From positions 1 through 19,970 of the forward strand of contig CAMDHL010000008.1 in NCBI GenBank assembly GCA_945898105.1: 19,970 nt of DNA. The letters run 5' to 3'. This document shows positions 1 through 6,680 of this stretch, piece by piece. How positions within the stretch are numbered: position 1 is the first letter of the stretch; each line of letters starts with the position of its first letter. The notes beneath the pieces are model-generated. The model was given only the letters and a program-made list of their open reading frames with translations, made no database searches and was not told the DNA's origin. A program made the translations under genes and the position numbers. The stretch is from Comamonas sp. lk. Lineage in GTDB: Bacteria > Pseudomonadota > Gammaproteobacteria > Burkholderiales > Burkholderiaceae_C.

Positions 1-46
1 TCAGGTCGGGCAGATCGCCCGCTCCGTTTGCAGTCGCTTGCGCCAT
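1..46 (-). CDS. Probable toxin of a VapBC-like pair, 5' end only (partial)
   Basis: An ATG on the minus strand begins 11 nt after the stop codon of the antitoxin-like gene and stays open for 15 codons (MAQATANGAGDLPDL) until the window edge. VapB-type RHH antitoxins are normally followed closely by a PIN-domain RNase toxin (VapC), so this is the expected place for one. The visible residues contain no PIN catalytic motif. The identity is therefore inferred from position only, and the start codon has no clear Shine-Dalgarno sequence. Confidence 0.35.
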   Translation of the reverse strand, partial: MAQATANGAGDLPDL

Positions 47-57
47 CGCCGGTAAGC

Positions 58-318
58 CTAGGAAGCGCTATCCGACGCATCCAGCAGAGCGCTAATTTGC
101 CGGTTGCTCAGGGAAGGCATAGGGGGCAATTTTTTGACGCCCTTGCGCGTGAATACCGGAACCTGGCTACGCACTTGCTCTGCGGCCAAAGCAGGGGGCT
201 TCTGCAAAGCATCGCGCACCATGGTGGCAAAGTAATCCTTGAGCTTGACACCCTCCATCGCCGCGCGGGCCTTGAGCTCGCGCATCAGCGGGTCGGGTAG
301 GTCGAGGGTAGTACGCAT
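58..318 (-). CDS. VapB/RHH-type antitoxin-like protein
   Basis: This is an 86-residue protein. Its N-terminus MRTTLDLPDPLMRELKARAA has the pattern of a ribbon-helix-helix DNA-binding antitoxin: a short beta strand of alternating hydrophobic residues, then an amphipathic helix (EGVKLKDYFATMVRDAL). The C-terminal half is Pro/Lys-rich (about residues 45-75), as in antitoxin tails that wrap the toxin. Known RHH antitoxins bind their own promoter and neutralise a cognate endoribonuclease. A start codon for the likely toxin follows 11 nt after the stop. The upstream 40 bases are AT-rich and could hold the promoter, with a TAAACT hexamer shortly before the ATG, but no operator is certain. It could also be an orphan CopG-like regulator. 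Confidence 0.7.
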   Translation of the reverse strand: MRTTLDLPDPLMRELKARAAMEGVKLKDYFATMVRDALQKPPALAAEQVRSQVPVFTRKGVKKLPPMPSLSNRQISALLDASDSAS

Positions 319-721
319 AAAAGCAGTTTAACAGCAAAGTTCGAAATTGAGGATCATTATTCGGTGATAAACAAACTCGCATCTACGAAGATTTGGCGTA
401 GCGCGATTACACAGGCTGCATGCAGCGCAATTTTTTCCTAAGCACCAAGCCCGCCCTCAACCACCGCTCCCCGGCGCACCTGCACCACCCTTTGTGCATG
501 GGCAATAGTCTCAGGCCGGTGGGCGATCAGGGTGTGGTAACCCATGGGCATGGCCACAATGTTATCGTGAATGGCGGCCAGCCCCGCGCAGGCCTGGACG
601 CGCGCCTCGTCGCGCTGCAGACGTCAGTCTTTCGGTAAAAATTGCGCATTAAAAAATGATATGCGGTGACTACGGGGTTTACCCTAGGTTCGCAAAATTA
701 CGCACGAGTAAGCTACTGCCC
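319..721. other. Non-coding stretch holding only the ABC exporter relic
   Basis: About 400 bases separate the antitoxin start from the oxidase start. The exporter relic fills 438-623. Bases 319-437 and 624-721 are AT-richer than the neighbouring genes and hold no open frame I recognise. A 12-bp perfect palindrome, GCTGCATGCAGC, lies at 415-426 just beyond the relic's stop. The promoter of the oxidase unit should lie in 630-715, but I could not single out a convincing pair of hexamers. Confidence 0.5.
438..623 (-). pseudogene. Remnant of a HlyB/RaxB-type ABC exporter ATPase, internally deleted
   Basis: The minus strand reads open for 61 codons between an in-frame TGA (624-626) and a TAG (438-440), with no start codon. 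The first part, RVQACAGLAAIHDNIVAMPMGY, matches the segment of peptidase/bacteriocin-type ABC exporters (RaxB, CvaB, HlyB-like) that lies before the LSGGQ signature. It is followed directly by HTLIAHRPETIAHAQRVVQV, which matches the H-loop region near the end of the same domain. In intact proteins roughly 80-90 residues lie between these two parts and carry LSGGQ, Walker B and the D-loop. All of that is absent, yet the frame is kept. The 5' part of the gene (membrane domain, Walker A) is also gone. This is a dead fragment of a former type I secretion exporter. The family is recognised from memory of its motifs. Confidence 0.7.
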
Positions 722-2107
722 ATGCCCCACCCCATCAACGGAAACATCTCCTTCTGGTACGCCGACATCGGCGGCCTGCCTGCTTACCGTGCCCGATTGC
801 CCGGCGACCGGGATGCGGATGTGTGCATCGTGGGGGGCGGGTATACCGGTTTGTGGACGGCGTATTACCTCAAGCGCGCGCAGCCGGATTTGCGCGTCAC
901 CATCTTGGAAAAAGAGTTCTGCGGCTTTGGTGCTTCGGGGCGTAATGGGGGCTGGCTTTCCGGAGGCTTTGGTTGGTCGCGTGAGAAATACCTGGCCAAC
1001 TCCAGCCGCGCTGCGGTCATCGCTATGGAAAGCGCTATGCATGGCACGGTGGACGAAGTGCTGGCCGTGGCAGAGCGCGAACACATAAACGCCGACATCG
1101 TCCGCGCAGACACGCTGCGGGTGGCCACCAACGCGGCGCAATGGGCGCGCGTGCAAGCCAGCTACCGCGAGGCACGCGCATGGGACGTGCCTGAAGACCG
1201 CGTTAGCCTGATTAACGCTGCCCAAGCCAGTGCACGCATGCGGGTGGACCAGGTGATGGGCGGCTTGGTACACCACGACACAGCGCGCGTGCAACCGGCC
1301 AAGCTGGTACGCGGACTGGCCGATGTCGTGGAACGGTTGGGCGTATCTATATACGAGCAAAGCGCGGTGATAGGCTTGGAAAAAGGCAAGGTGCAAACCG
1401 CGCAAGGCGTTGTGCGTGCGCCTTTGATCGTGCGCGCCACCGAAGGCTTTACCGCCGGGCTGCCGGGCCTCAAACGTCAATGGATGCCGATGAACAGCGC
1501 GCTGGTGATGACCGAGCCGCTACCCGCCAAGCTGTGGGATGAAATCGGCTGGAGCGGGCACGAGTTGTTGGGTGATGCGGCGCACACCTATGGCTATGCG
1601 CAGCGCACACGCGAGGGACGCATTGCCATGGGCGGGCGCGGTGTGCCTTACCGCTTTGGCTCGGCCACCGATGTGAACGGCGTCACGCAGCAAACCAGCA
1701 TTGAAGGTCTGCAAGCTATGTTGCTGCGCTGGTTTCCGCAAACACGCGGCCTGCGCTTGGAGCATGCTTGGTGTGGCGTGCTGGGCGTACCGCGTGACTG
1801 GTGTACCACCGTGGGCCTGGACCGCGCTAGCGGCATGGCCTGGGCCGGCGGCTATGTGGGCCTAGGCGTGTCCAGTTCCAACCTGGCCGGGCGCACGCTG
1901 GCCGATTTGCTGCTGAACCAAGACACCGACCTGACCCGCCTACCCTGGGTCAACCGCAGCGTTCGGCCCTGGGAGCCAGAGCCTTTGCGCTGGCTGGGTA
2001 TTCACGGCATGTACCAGCTTTACCATTGGGCGGACAAGCGCGAATTCGCCGGGCTGGCCCGTACCTCGCGCATTGCGACAATGGCCAACAAAATCACAGG
2101 CCGCTAA
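722..2107 (+). CDS. FAD-dependent amine/amino-acid oxidase (DAO family, PuuB/DadA-like)
   Basis: The protein has 461 residues from the start chosen here. A Rossmann FAD-binding motif, DVCIVGGGYTGLWTAYYL (about residues 33-50), is followed by GFGASGRNGGW, typical of the DAO-fold group that includes gamma-glutamylputrescine oxidase PuuB and many uncharacterised oxidases. Near the C-terminus WAGGYVGLGVSSSNLAGR is the second FAD-contacting segment. Such enzymes oxidise a C-N bond of an amine or N-substituted amino acid and pass electrons to oxygen or quinones; the substrate here is unknown. An ATG at 656 would add 22 residues, but MPHPINGNISFWYADIG at 722 matches the usual N-terminus of the family. 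The gene lies 41 bp before the cupin and probably forms one operon with it and the MFS transporter. A polyamine-related role is possible but unproven. Confidence 0.85.
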   Translation: MPHPINGNISFWYADIGGLPAYRARLPGDRDADVCIVGGGYTGLWTAYYLKRAQPDLRVTILEKEFCGFGASGRNGGWLSGGFGWSREKYLANSSRAAVIAMESAMHGTVDEVLAVAEREHINADIVRADTLRVATNAAQWARVQASYREARAWDVPEDRVSLINAAQASARMRVDQVMGGLVHHDTARVQPAKLVRGLADVVERLGVSIYEQSAVIGLEKGKVQTAQGVVRAPLIVRATEGFTAGLPGLKRQWMPMNSALVMTEPLPAKLWDEIGWSGHELLGDAAHTYGYAQRTREGRIAMGGRGVPYRFGSATDVNGVTQQTSIEGLQAMLLRWFPQTRGLRLEHAWCGVLGVPRDWCTTVGLDRASGMAWAGGYVGLGVSSSNLAGRTLADLLLNQDTDLTRLPWVNRSVRPWEPEPLRWLGIHGMYQLYHWADKREFAGLARTSRIATMANKITGR

Positions 2108-2137
2108 GTGTCCACTGCGCGGCAACCTTTTTCCCTC

Positions 2138-2141
2138 GGAG
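2138..2141 (+). promoter_or_regulatory. Ribosome binding site of the cupin gene
   Basis: GGAG lies 7 nt before the ATG at 2149. It decides this start over an in-frame ATG at 2026 that lies inside the preceding oxidase gene. Confidence 0.65.
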
Positions 2142-2148
2142 ACTTTGC

Positions 2149-2508
2149 ATGACGCACTTTCAAACTTTTGCGCACCTGTCCACGATCGACCTGGGCGCAC
2201 CCCGGCCCAAGCCCACCACGCTGACGGGCAATCAGTTCGAGGCGTCGGTGGCACTCTTCAAATCGAATGACGGTCTGATGGAAATCGGCGTCTGGGAATG
2301 CACACCCGGGCGCTTTACGGCAGTGCGCGACACAATGTCAGAGACCTGCCATATCGTGTCTGGGCACCTAACGCTGCACGGCCCCGAAGGCCGCGCGCAA
2401 GAGGTGCGAGCGGGTGAGGTGCTGGTGCTGCCCAAGGGCTGGCGTGGCGAGTGGGAACTGCACACCACCACACGCAAGCTGTATGTGATGCACCACGATG
2501 CATCCTGA
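2149..2508 (+). CDS. Small single-domain cupin protein (Cupin_3/EutQ-like)
   Basis: This 119-residue protein carries the two cupin strands around residues 60-105: VSGHLTLHGPEGRAQEVRAGEVLVLPKG and then WRGEWELHTTTRKLYVM. The pattern matches the Cupin_3 (DUF861) group, which includes EutQ-like and (S)-ureidoglycine aminohydrolase-like proteins. TPGRF and SETCHIVSG are also typical of that group. The start is fixed by the GGAG upstream. The gene is sandwiched between the oxidase (41 bp upstream) and the MFS gene, whose start overlaps its 3' end by 11 bp. Cupins of this kind often accompany DAO-type oxidases, perhaps handling a reactive product, but no reaction can be read from the sequence. The expected histidine-rich metal site is poor, so it may bind a ligand without metal catalysis. 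Confidence 0.8.
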   Translation: MTHFQTFAHLSTIDLGAPRPKPTTLTGNQFEASVALFKSNDGLMEIGVWECTPGRFTAVRDTMSETCHIVSGHLTLHGPEGRAQEVRAGEVLVLPKGWRGEWELHTTTRKLYVMHHDAS

Positions 2509-3715
2509 CACAAGCGACAGCGCGCCGCCGCAAGCCGACCCGCGCGCCAGCGCGCCGTTACCGCGGGTGCTGTGGCCGCTTTTGTTTGGCAATTTTGTGA
2601 TTGGCACCGGCGTCATGGTGGTGCCGGGCACGCTCAATGACATCAGCAGCAATTTGCAAGTCTCTGTCCCGGTGGCGGGGCAACTCATTACCGCTACGGC
2701 GGTGGTGATGTGCATAGGCGCACCGCTGTGCGCCACGCTGGTGGCTGGTTGGGATCGGCGCCGCTTACTGACGCTTGCATTGCTTTGGTATGGCATTTTT
2801 TTATTGGCCAGCGCCTGCATGCCGGACTTTGGCTCGCTGATGGCCGTGCGCGTGCTGGCCGCGATTGCACCGGCCATCTTCACGCCGCAAGCAGCCTCGT
2901 GCATCAACCTGCTGGTCGCGCCCGAGCAGCGTGGACGTGCGATTACTTTTGTGTTCATGGGTTGGTCCGTAGCCTCGGTGGTGGGCACGCCTTTAGGTGC
3001 ATGGGTGGGTGGCACGTTGGGTTGGCGCGTGGCATTTGGATCGATAGCGCTGCTTAGTCTGATTAGTGCGGCCTGGTTGTGGCGCAGCATGCCTGACGGG
3101 GTGCGTCCGCCTGCGCTATCACGCGCGGCCTGGGGCCAAACGCTGCGCTCGCCAGCGCTGATGTTGTGCGTGGCGGTGACCGTCTTGTTTGCCGCGGGGC
3201 AGTTTGTGTTGTTCTCCTATTTCGCGCCGTATTTCAAGCAACAACTGCAGTTCAGCCCGACGGATCTCAGCCTCTTGTTTGCCTGGTATGGATTTTTCGG
3301 CTTTACCGGCAATGTGCTGATGTCGCGCAATATCGACCGCACCGGCGCGCCACGTGCCGTGATGTGGAGCGTAGGCGCCATGGCTTTGAGCCTGCTGCTG
3401 TGGCCGCTGGCGACTAATGTGCTGCTGGTCGCCCTGATCATCCTGCCCTGGGGGCTAGGCTGCTTCGCGTCCAACTCGGCGCAGCAGGCGCGTCTGGCCG
3501 GCATTGCACCCACACTAGCCTCGGCTTCAATAGCGCTCAATAGTTCGGCTATGTACGCAGGCCAGGCCATGGGCGCTGCCAGCGGCGGCTGGCTGATCGC
3601 ACAAGGCCGCATGCTGGAGCTGCACTGGTTTGGCCTGGCAGCTATGTTGGCCGCGATGCTCGTGAGCTGGTGGGCCAGCCGTCAAACCGTGGATCTGGCG
3701 CTAGCGAGGGGTTAG
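2498..3715 (+). CDS. MFS transporter, DHA1 type
   Basis: This is a 405-residue integral membrane protein with about twelve hydrophobic segments in two halves and a hydrophilic Pro/Ala-rich N-terminus of about 25 residues. The loop between helices 2 and 3 carries a degenerate MFS motif A (AGWDRRRLL). Helix 5 has the Gly/Pro pattern of drug:H+ antiporters (GWSVASVVGTPLGAWVGG). It resembles the AraJ/Bcr/sugar-efflux branch of the 12-TM family. The start overlaps the cupin stop by 11 bp, which suggests translational coupling, so the transporter probably exports or imports the compound handled by the oxidase and cupin. The substrate is unknown. The gene ends 5 bp before the convergent DedA gene, with no visible terminator between them. 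Confidence 0.88.
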   Translation: MHPDTSDSAPPQADPRASAPLPRVLWPLLFGNFVIGTGVMVVPGTLNDISSNLQVSVPVAGQLITATAVVMCIGAPLCATLVAGWDRRRLLTLALLWYGIFLLASACMPDFGSLMAVRVLAAIAPAIFTPQAASCINLLVAPEQRGRAITFVFMGWSVASVVGTPLGAWVGGTLGWRVAFGSIALLSLISAAWLWRSMPDGVRPPALSRAAWGQTLRSPALMLCVAVTVLFAAGQFVLFSYFAPYFKQQLQFSPTDLSLLFAWYGFFGFTGNVLMSRNIDRTGAPRAVMWSVGAMALSLLLWPLATNVLLVALIILPWGLGCFASNSAQQARLAGIAPTLASASIALNSSAMYAGQAMGAASGGWLIAQGRMLELHWFGLAAMLAAMLVSWWASRQTVDLALARG

Positions 3716-3720
3716 GGCTT

Positions 3721-4380
3721 TCACTGTCCAGCGTCGGGCACAACGGCTTTACGTCGCGCCCGCCACGCCCCCACCAAAACCAACAAGCCCGGCACAAAAA
3801 TTAAGGCCCAGATGATTTTGTCTAGGTGTTGTTTAACCCAGGGGATATTGCCGAAAAAATAGCCCACGGTCACGATGCCGACGACCCATAGCGTGCCGCC
3901 GAGTACATCAAAGAAAGTGAACTTGGCGCGGGTCATGTGTGCCACGCCACCCACAAAAGGCGCAAAAGTGCGTGCGAAAGGCATAAAGCGCGCGGCCACC
4001 AAAGTGATGCCACCATAACGTTCGTAAAAAGCATGTGCTTGGTCAAACGCGGCTTTATTGAAAAAGCGCGAGTCTTCCCACTGAAACACCCGCGCGCCGA
4101 AATAACGCCCTATGGTGTAGTTGGTCTGGTTGCCCAGAACTGCCGCCGCCAGCAGCAAGGGCACCACGATGCTGTAGTCCATCAAACCCACCCCACACAT
4201 GGCGCCCACTACAAATAGCAATGAATCCCCCGGTAAGAATGGCATGACGACCAGGCCGGTTTCGACAAAGATAATCAGGAACAACAGCGCATAGACCCAC
4301 TGGCCGTAGTTGCTGACAAATAGTTCCAAATAGCGGTCAACGTGTAATACAAAGTCGAGCAAGGTAGCGGCCAGTTCCAT
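3721..4380 (-). CDS. DedA-family membrane protein (VTT domain)
   Basis: The protein has 219 residues from the ATG at 4380. FVETGLVVMPFLPGDSLLFV is the conserved first half of the DedA/VTT domain. RFMPFARTFAPFVGGVAHM holds the basic and Pro/Gly motif that in E. coli YqjA/YghB is needed for function. DedA proteins are inner-membrane proteins, recently linked to phospholipid (undecaprenyl phosphate / phosphatidylethanolamine) flipping, proton-motive-force balance and antimicrobial peptide resistance. A longer frame from 4407 would add MGGGGDNAR, but the ATG at 4380 sits exactly 6 nt after a good -10 hexamer (GATAAT), so the mRNA would be leaderless. The gene is divergent from mutL with only 40 bp between the start codons. 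Confidence 0.9.
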   Translation of the reverse strand: MELAATLLDFVLHVDRYLELFVSNYGQWVYALLFLIIFVETGLVVMPFLPGDSLLFVVGAMCGVGLMDYSIVVPLLLAAAVLGNQTNYTIGRYFGARVFQWEDSRFFNKAAFDQAHAFYERYGGITLVAARFMPFARTFAPFVGGVAHMTRAKFTFFDVLGGTLWVVGIVTVGYFFGNIPWVKQHLDKIIWALIFVPGLLVLVGAWRARRKAVVPDAGQ

Positions 4381-4386
4381 GCGCGC

Positions 4387-4392
4387 ATTATC
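4387..4392 (-). promoter_or_regulatory. -10 element for the dedA-like gene (predicted leaderless)
   Basis: GATAAT on the minus strand is followed by the 6 bases GCGCGC and then the ATG at 4380. With sigma-70 geometry (hexamer at -12 to -7), transcription would start on the A of ATG. No Shine-Dalgarno sequence and no good -35 hexamer are visible. The -35 position falls on the mutL -10 hexamer. Confidence 0.45.
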
Positions 4393-4408
4393 GCCGCCAC
4401 CCCCCACC

Positions 4409-4414
4409 TACAAT
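4409..4414 (+). promoter_or_regulatory. -10 element for mutL (predicted leaderless)
   Basis: TACAAT lies 6 nt before the GTG at 4421, so transcription is predicted to begin at the start codon. There is no Shine-Dalgarno sequence. The corresponding -35 position (about 4386-4391) overlaps the opposite -10 of the dedA-like gene, so the two promoters are interleaved. Confidence 0.45.
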
Positions 4415-4420
4415 CCCCGC

Positions 4421-6610
4421 GTGAACGCCCAAACCCCCAGCCCACGCAAGCCGATACGGCCCTTGCCCGATACCTTGATCAGCCAGATCGCAGCTGGCGA
4501 AGTGGTGGAGCGTCCGGCCTCGGTGGTGCGCGAGCTGGTCGATAACGCGTTGGACGCAGGCGCTCGCCAAGTGACGGTGCGCTTGCTGGCTGGCGGGGTA
4601 CGGTTAATCGCCGTAGAGGACGATGGCATGGGGATCGAAAGCGCCGAATTGCCACTGGCCTTTGAGCGTCACGCCACCAGCAAGATTGGTAATTTACAAG
4701 ACCTGGAATCTGTGGCCACCATGGGCTTTCGGGGTGAGGCGCTTGCCGCCATTAACGCGATTGCGGACTGCGCCATTTTGTCGCGCGCCTTGGGTCAATC
4801 GCAGGCCTTTTTGCTGGACGGGCGCAGCGGTGAATTGCGCCCGGTGGCCCGCGAAACTGGCACGACGGTAGAAGTGAAAGAGCTGTTTTACAGCACGCCA
4901 GCCCGGCGCAAATTTCTGAAAACCGATGCCACCGAACTGGCCCATTGCATAGAAGCCGTGCGTCGCCACGCATTGGCAAGGCCCGACGTGGGTTTTGCGA
5001 TTTGGCATGAAGGCAAGTTGGTCCAGCAATGGCGCGCGCACAGCGATGGCGCCCTTGGTTTGCAGACGCTACGTGATGCTGCGGCATCGATTGAAGCAGA
5101 TGCAGCAGACGCAATGCGCGCTGCGCAGCGCATCGCCCTGGACCGGCGCCTGGCCGATGTACTGGGCAGTGATTTTTTGACGCAATCGATTGCCGTCGAT
5201 TGGCGCAGCGCACCCGGCCCGCACGACCCCAGCGGCAGCGGTGCACGCAGCATGCGGGTGTGGGGCCGGGTCGGCATACCCGATGCCGCCCGCGCGCGCG
5301 CCGACCAGCAGTTTTGCTATGTGAATGGCCGCTTTGTGCGAGACAAAGTGCTCACCCACGCAGCGCGCAGCGCCTACGAGGACGTGCTGCATGGACAGCG
5401 TCAGCCGGTCTATGCGCTCTACCTGGACATGGACCCGACGCGGGTGGATGTGAATGTGCATCCCACAAAAATAGAAGTGCGCTTTCGCGATAGTCGCGAA
5501 GTCCACCAAGCGGTGCGCCATGCCGCTGAAGAAGCCCTGGCGCTACCGCGTTCTGGGCGGGCTGCTGCGCAAGCGGGGCAAGATTTAAGTGCTACAGGTA
5601 ACAGCGCCTGGGGCAACTTGCTCAAACCCGATGCGGGCTTAGCCGGCACCGGCCAAAGGTCTTTCGATGCAGCAGGAAGCCGAAGCGCGCCTGGAGCTGA
5701 TGCACCTTCTAATTCCCCATTGTTCATGCGTCAGCAAGGCATGGCATTTGCACCCCATGAAAGCGTGGGCTACCGCGTTAGAGATGTGGGTGCTTTATGG
5801 CACAACGCTTCCAGCACCTTAAACAATGCAAACAACGCGGAAGCTTGGGGCGGAGATTCAAACGTTTCGATGACGCAAAACTCTGCGTATGCGCCACACA
5901 CTGAACCCACCTATGCGGCACAGTCACAGTCACAAGCCCATACGGACGCGCAAGACTGGCCACTGGGCCGCGCCTTGGCCCAGTTGCAAGGAATTTACAT
6001 ACTCGCCGAAAACGCGCAAGGCTTGATCGTGGTGGATATGCACGCCGCGCACGAGCGCATCGTGTACGAGCGCCTCAAAGCGCAGTGGCAATCACTGTAT
6101 CCGGCCGATGCCCAACTCGTTGCCGACCCGTCGGCGGCACCAGCCGAACAAAATCAAGCCCGCATGCCGCGTATGGCTAGCCAGCCCTTGTTGATTCCGG
6201 CCACTTTTGCCGCCACACCCGAAGAATCCGCCACGGCCGAAGCGCATGCCGACACCCTGCACGCGCTAGGGCTGGAGGTAAGTGCCTTCTCGCCCACCAC
6301 GCTGGCAGTGCGTGCCGTTCCCACTACCTTGGCGCAAGGCGACGCGGTAGCCTTGGCGCGCAGCGTGCTGGCCGAATTAGCACAGCACGACGCAAGCACC
6401 GTGCTAGCCCGCGCGCAGGACGAAATCTTGTCCACGATGGCCTGCCACGGCGCAGTGCGTGCCAACCGGCGCCTGAATATCGACGAGATGAACGCTTTGC
6501 TGCGACAAATGGAACATACCGAGCGCAGCGACCAGTGCAACCATGGGCGCCCCACCTGGCGGCAAATCACCGTGGGCGAACTGGATAAATGGTTTATGCG
6601 CGGACGCTGA
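4421..6610 (+). CDS. mutL: DNA mismatch repair protein MutL
   Basis: The protein has 729 residues from GTG 4421; an in-frame ATG at 4379 is less likely because it overlaps the dedA-like start. The N-terminal GHKL ATPase shows ISQIAAGEVVERPASVVREL with VDNALDAG, then DDGMGI and TMGFRGEAL, followed by the transducer domain with NGRFVRDK and VDVNVHPTKIEVRF. A Ser/Ala/Asn-rich linker spans about 5560-5945. The C-terminal dimerisation domain begins near LGRALAQLQGIYILAEN. It contains DMHAAHERIVYE (residues 539-550), close to the endonuclease motif DQHA(X)2E(X)4E, as well as ACHGAV and CNHGRPT. These are the metal-site motifs of MutL proteins that nick DNA in species without MutH. MutL couples MutS mismatch recognition to strand removal. 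MATE, miaA and an ABC ATPase follow on the same strand. Confidence 0.97.
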   Translation: MNAQTPSPRKPIRPLPDTLISQIAAGEVVERPASVVRELVDNALDAGARQVTVRLLAGGVRLIAVEDDGMGIESAELPLAFERHATSKIGNLQDLESVATMGFRGEALAAINAIADCAILSRALGQSQAFLLDGRSGELRPVARETGTTVEVKELFYSTPARRKFLKTDATELAHCIEAVRRHALARPDVGFAIWHEGKLVQQWRAHSDGALGLQTLRDAAASIEADAADAMRAAQRIALDRRLADVLGSDFLTQSIAVDWRSAPGPHDPSGSGARSMRVWGRVGIPDAARARADQQFCYVNGRFVRDKVLTHAARSAYEDVLHGQRQPVYALYLDMDPTRVDVNVHPTKIEVRFRDSREVHQAVRHAAEEALALPRSGRAAAQAGQDLSATGNSAWGNLLKPDAGLAGTGQRSFDAAGSRSAPGADAPSNSPLFMRQQGMAFAPHESVGYRVRDVGALWHNASSTLNNANNAEAWGGDSNVSMTQNSAYAPHTEPTYAAQSQSQAHTDAQDWPLGRALAQLQGIYILAENAQGLIVVDMHAAHERIVYERLKAQWQSLYPADAQLVADPSAAPAEQNQARMPRMASQPLLIPATFAATPEESATAEAHADTLHALGLEVSAFSPTTLAVRAVPTTLAQGDAVALARSVLAELAQHDASTVLARAQDEILSTMACHGAVRANRRLNIDEMNALLRQMEHTERSDQCNHGRPTWRQITVGELDKWFMRGR

Positions 6611-6665
6611 GCCGCCAGCACCTGGGGCCATTGCCAGCAGTAGGCCTTGGCAATCTATGGCTTCC

Positions 6666-6671
6666 TACAAT
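6666..6671 (+). promoter_or_regulatory. Candidate -10 element for the MATE gene
   Basis: TACAAT ends 9 nt before the ATG at 6681, predicting a leader of about 3 nt. The same hexamer precedes mutL. No -35 with normal spacing is visible; TTGGCA at 6647-6652 is only 13 bp away. It helps decide the ATG at 6681 over upstream in-frame ATGs such as 6543, which lies within mutL. Confidence 0.35.
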
Positions 6672-6680
6672 CGCACGAGA

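Noticed and set aside
415..426. 12-bp palindrome GCTGCATGCAGC next to the relic
   Set aside because: It is short and built on common restriction-like hexamers. There is no promoter context, and it could easily be chance.
313..437. Plus-strand frame without start, ending TAA at 439, containing AKFEIEDHYSVINK
   Set aside because: There is no start codon or family match, and it overlaps the antitoxin upstream region. Too short to claim as a gene relic.
420..638. Plus-strand open frame of 72 codons
   Set aside because: It is antisense to the ABC exporter relic, whose minus-strand frame has clear family motifs. The plus frame has no recognisable features and no ribosome site.
713..1480. Long minus-strand open frame (255 codons) inside the oxidase gene
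   Set aside because: It is a shadow of the oxidase coding strand in GC-rich DNA. The protein is rich in His/Arg/Ala with no family pattern.
2368..3090. Minus-strand open frame of 240 codons inside the MFS gene
   Set aside because: It is antisense to an unmistakable transporter sequence. Its composition is that of a reverse-strand shadow.
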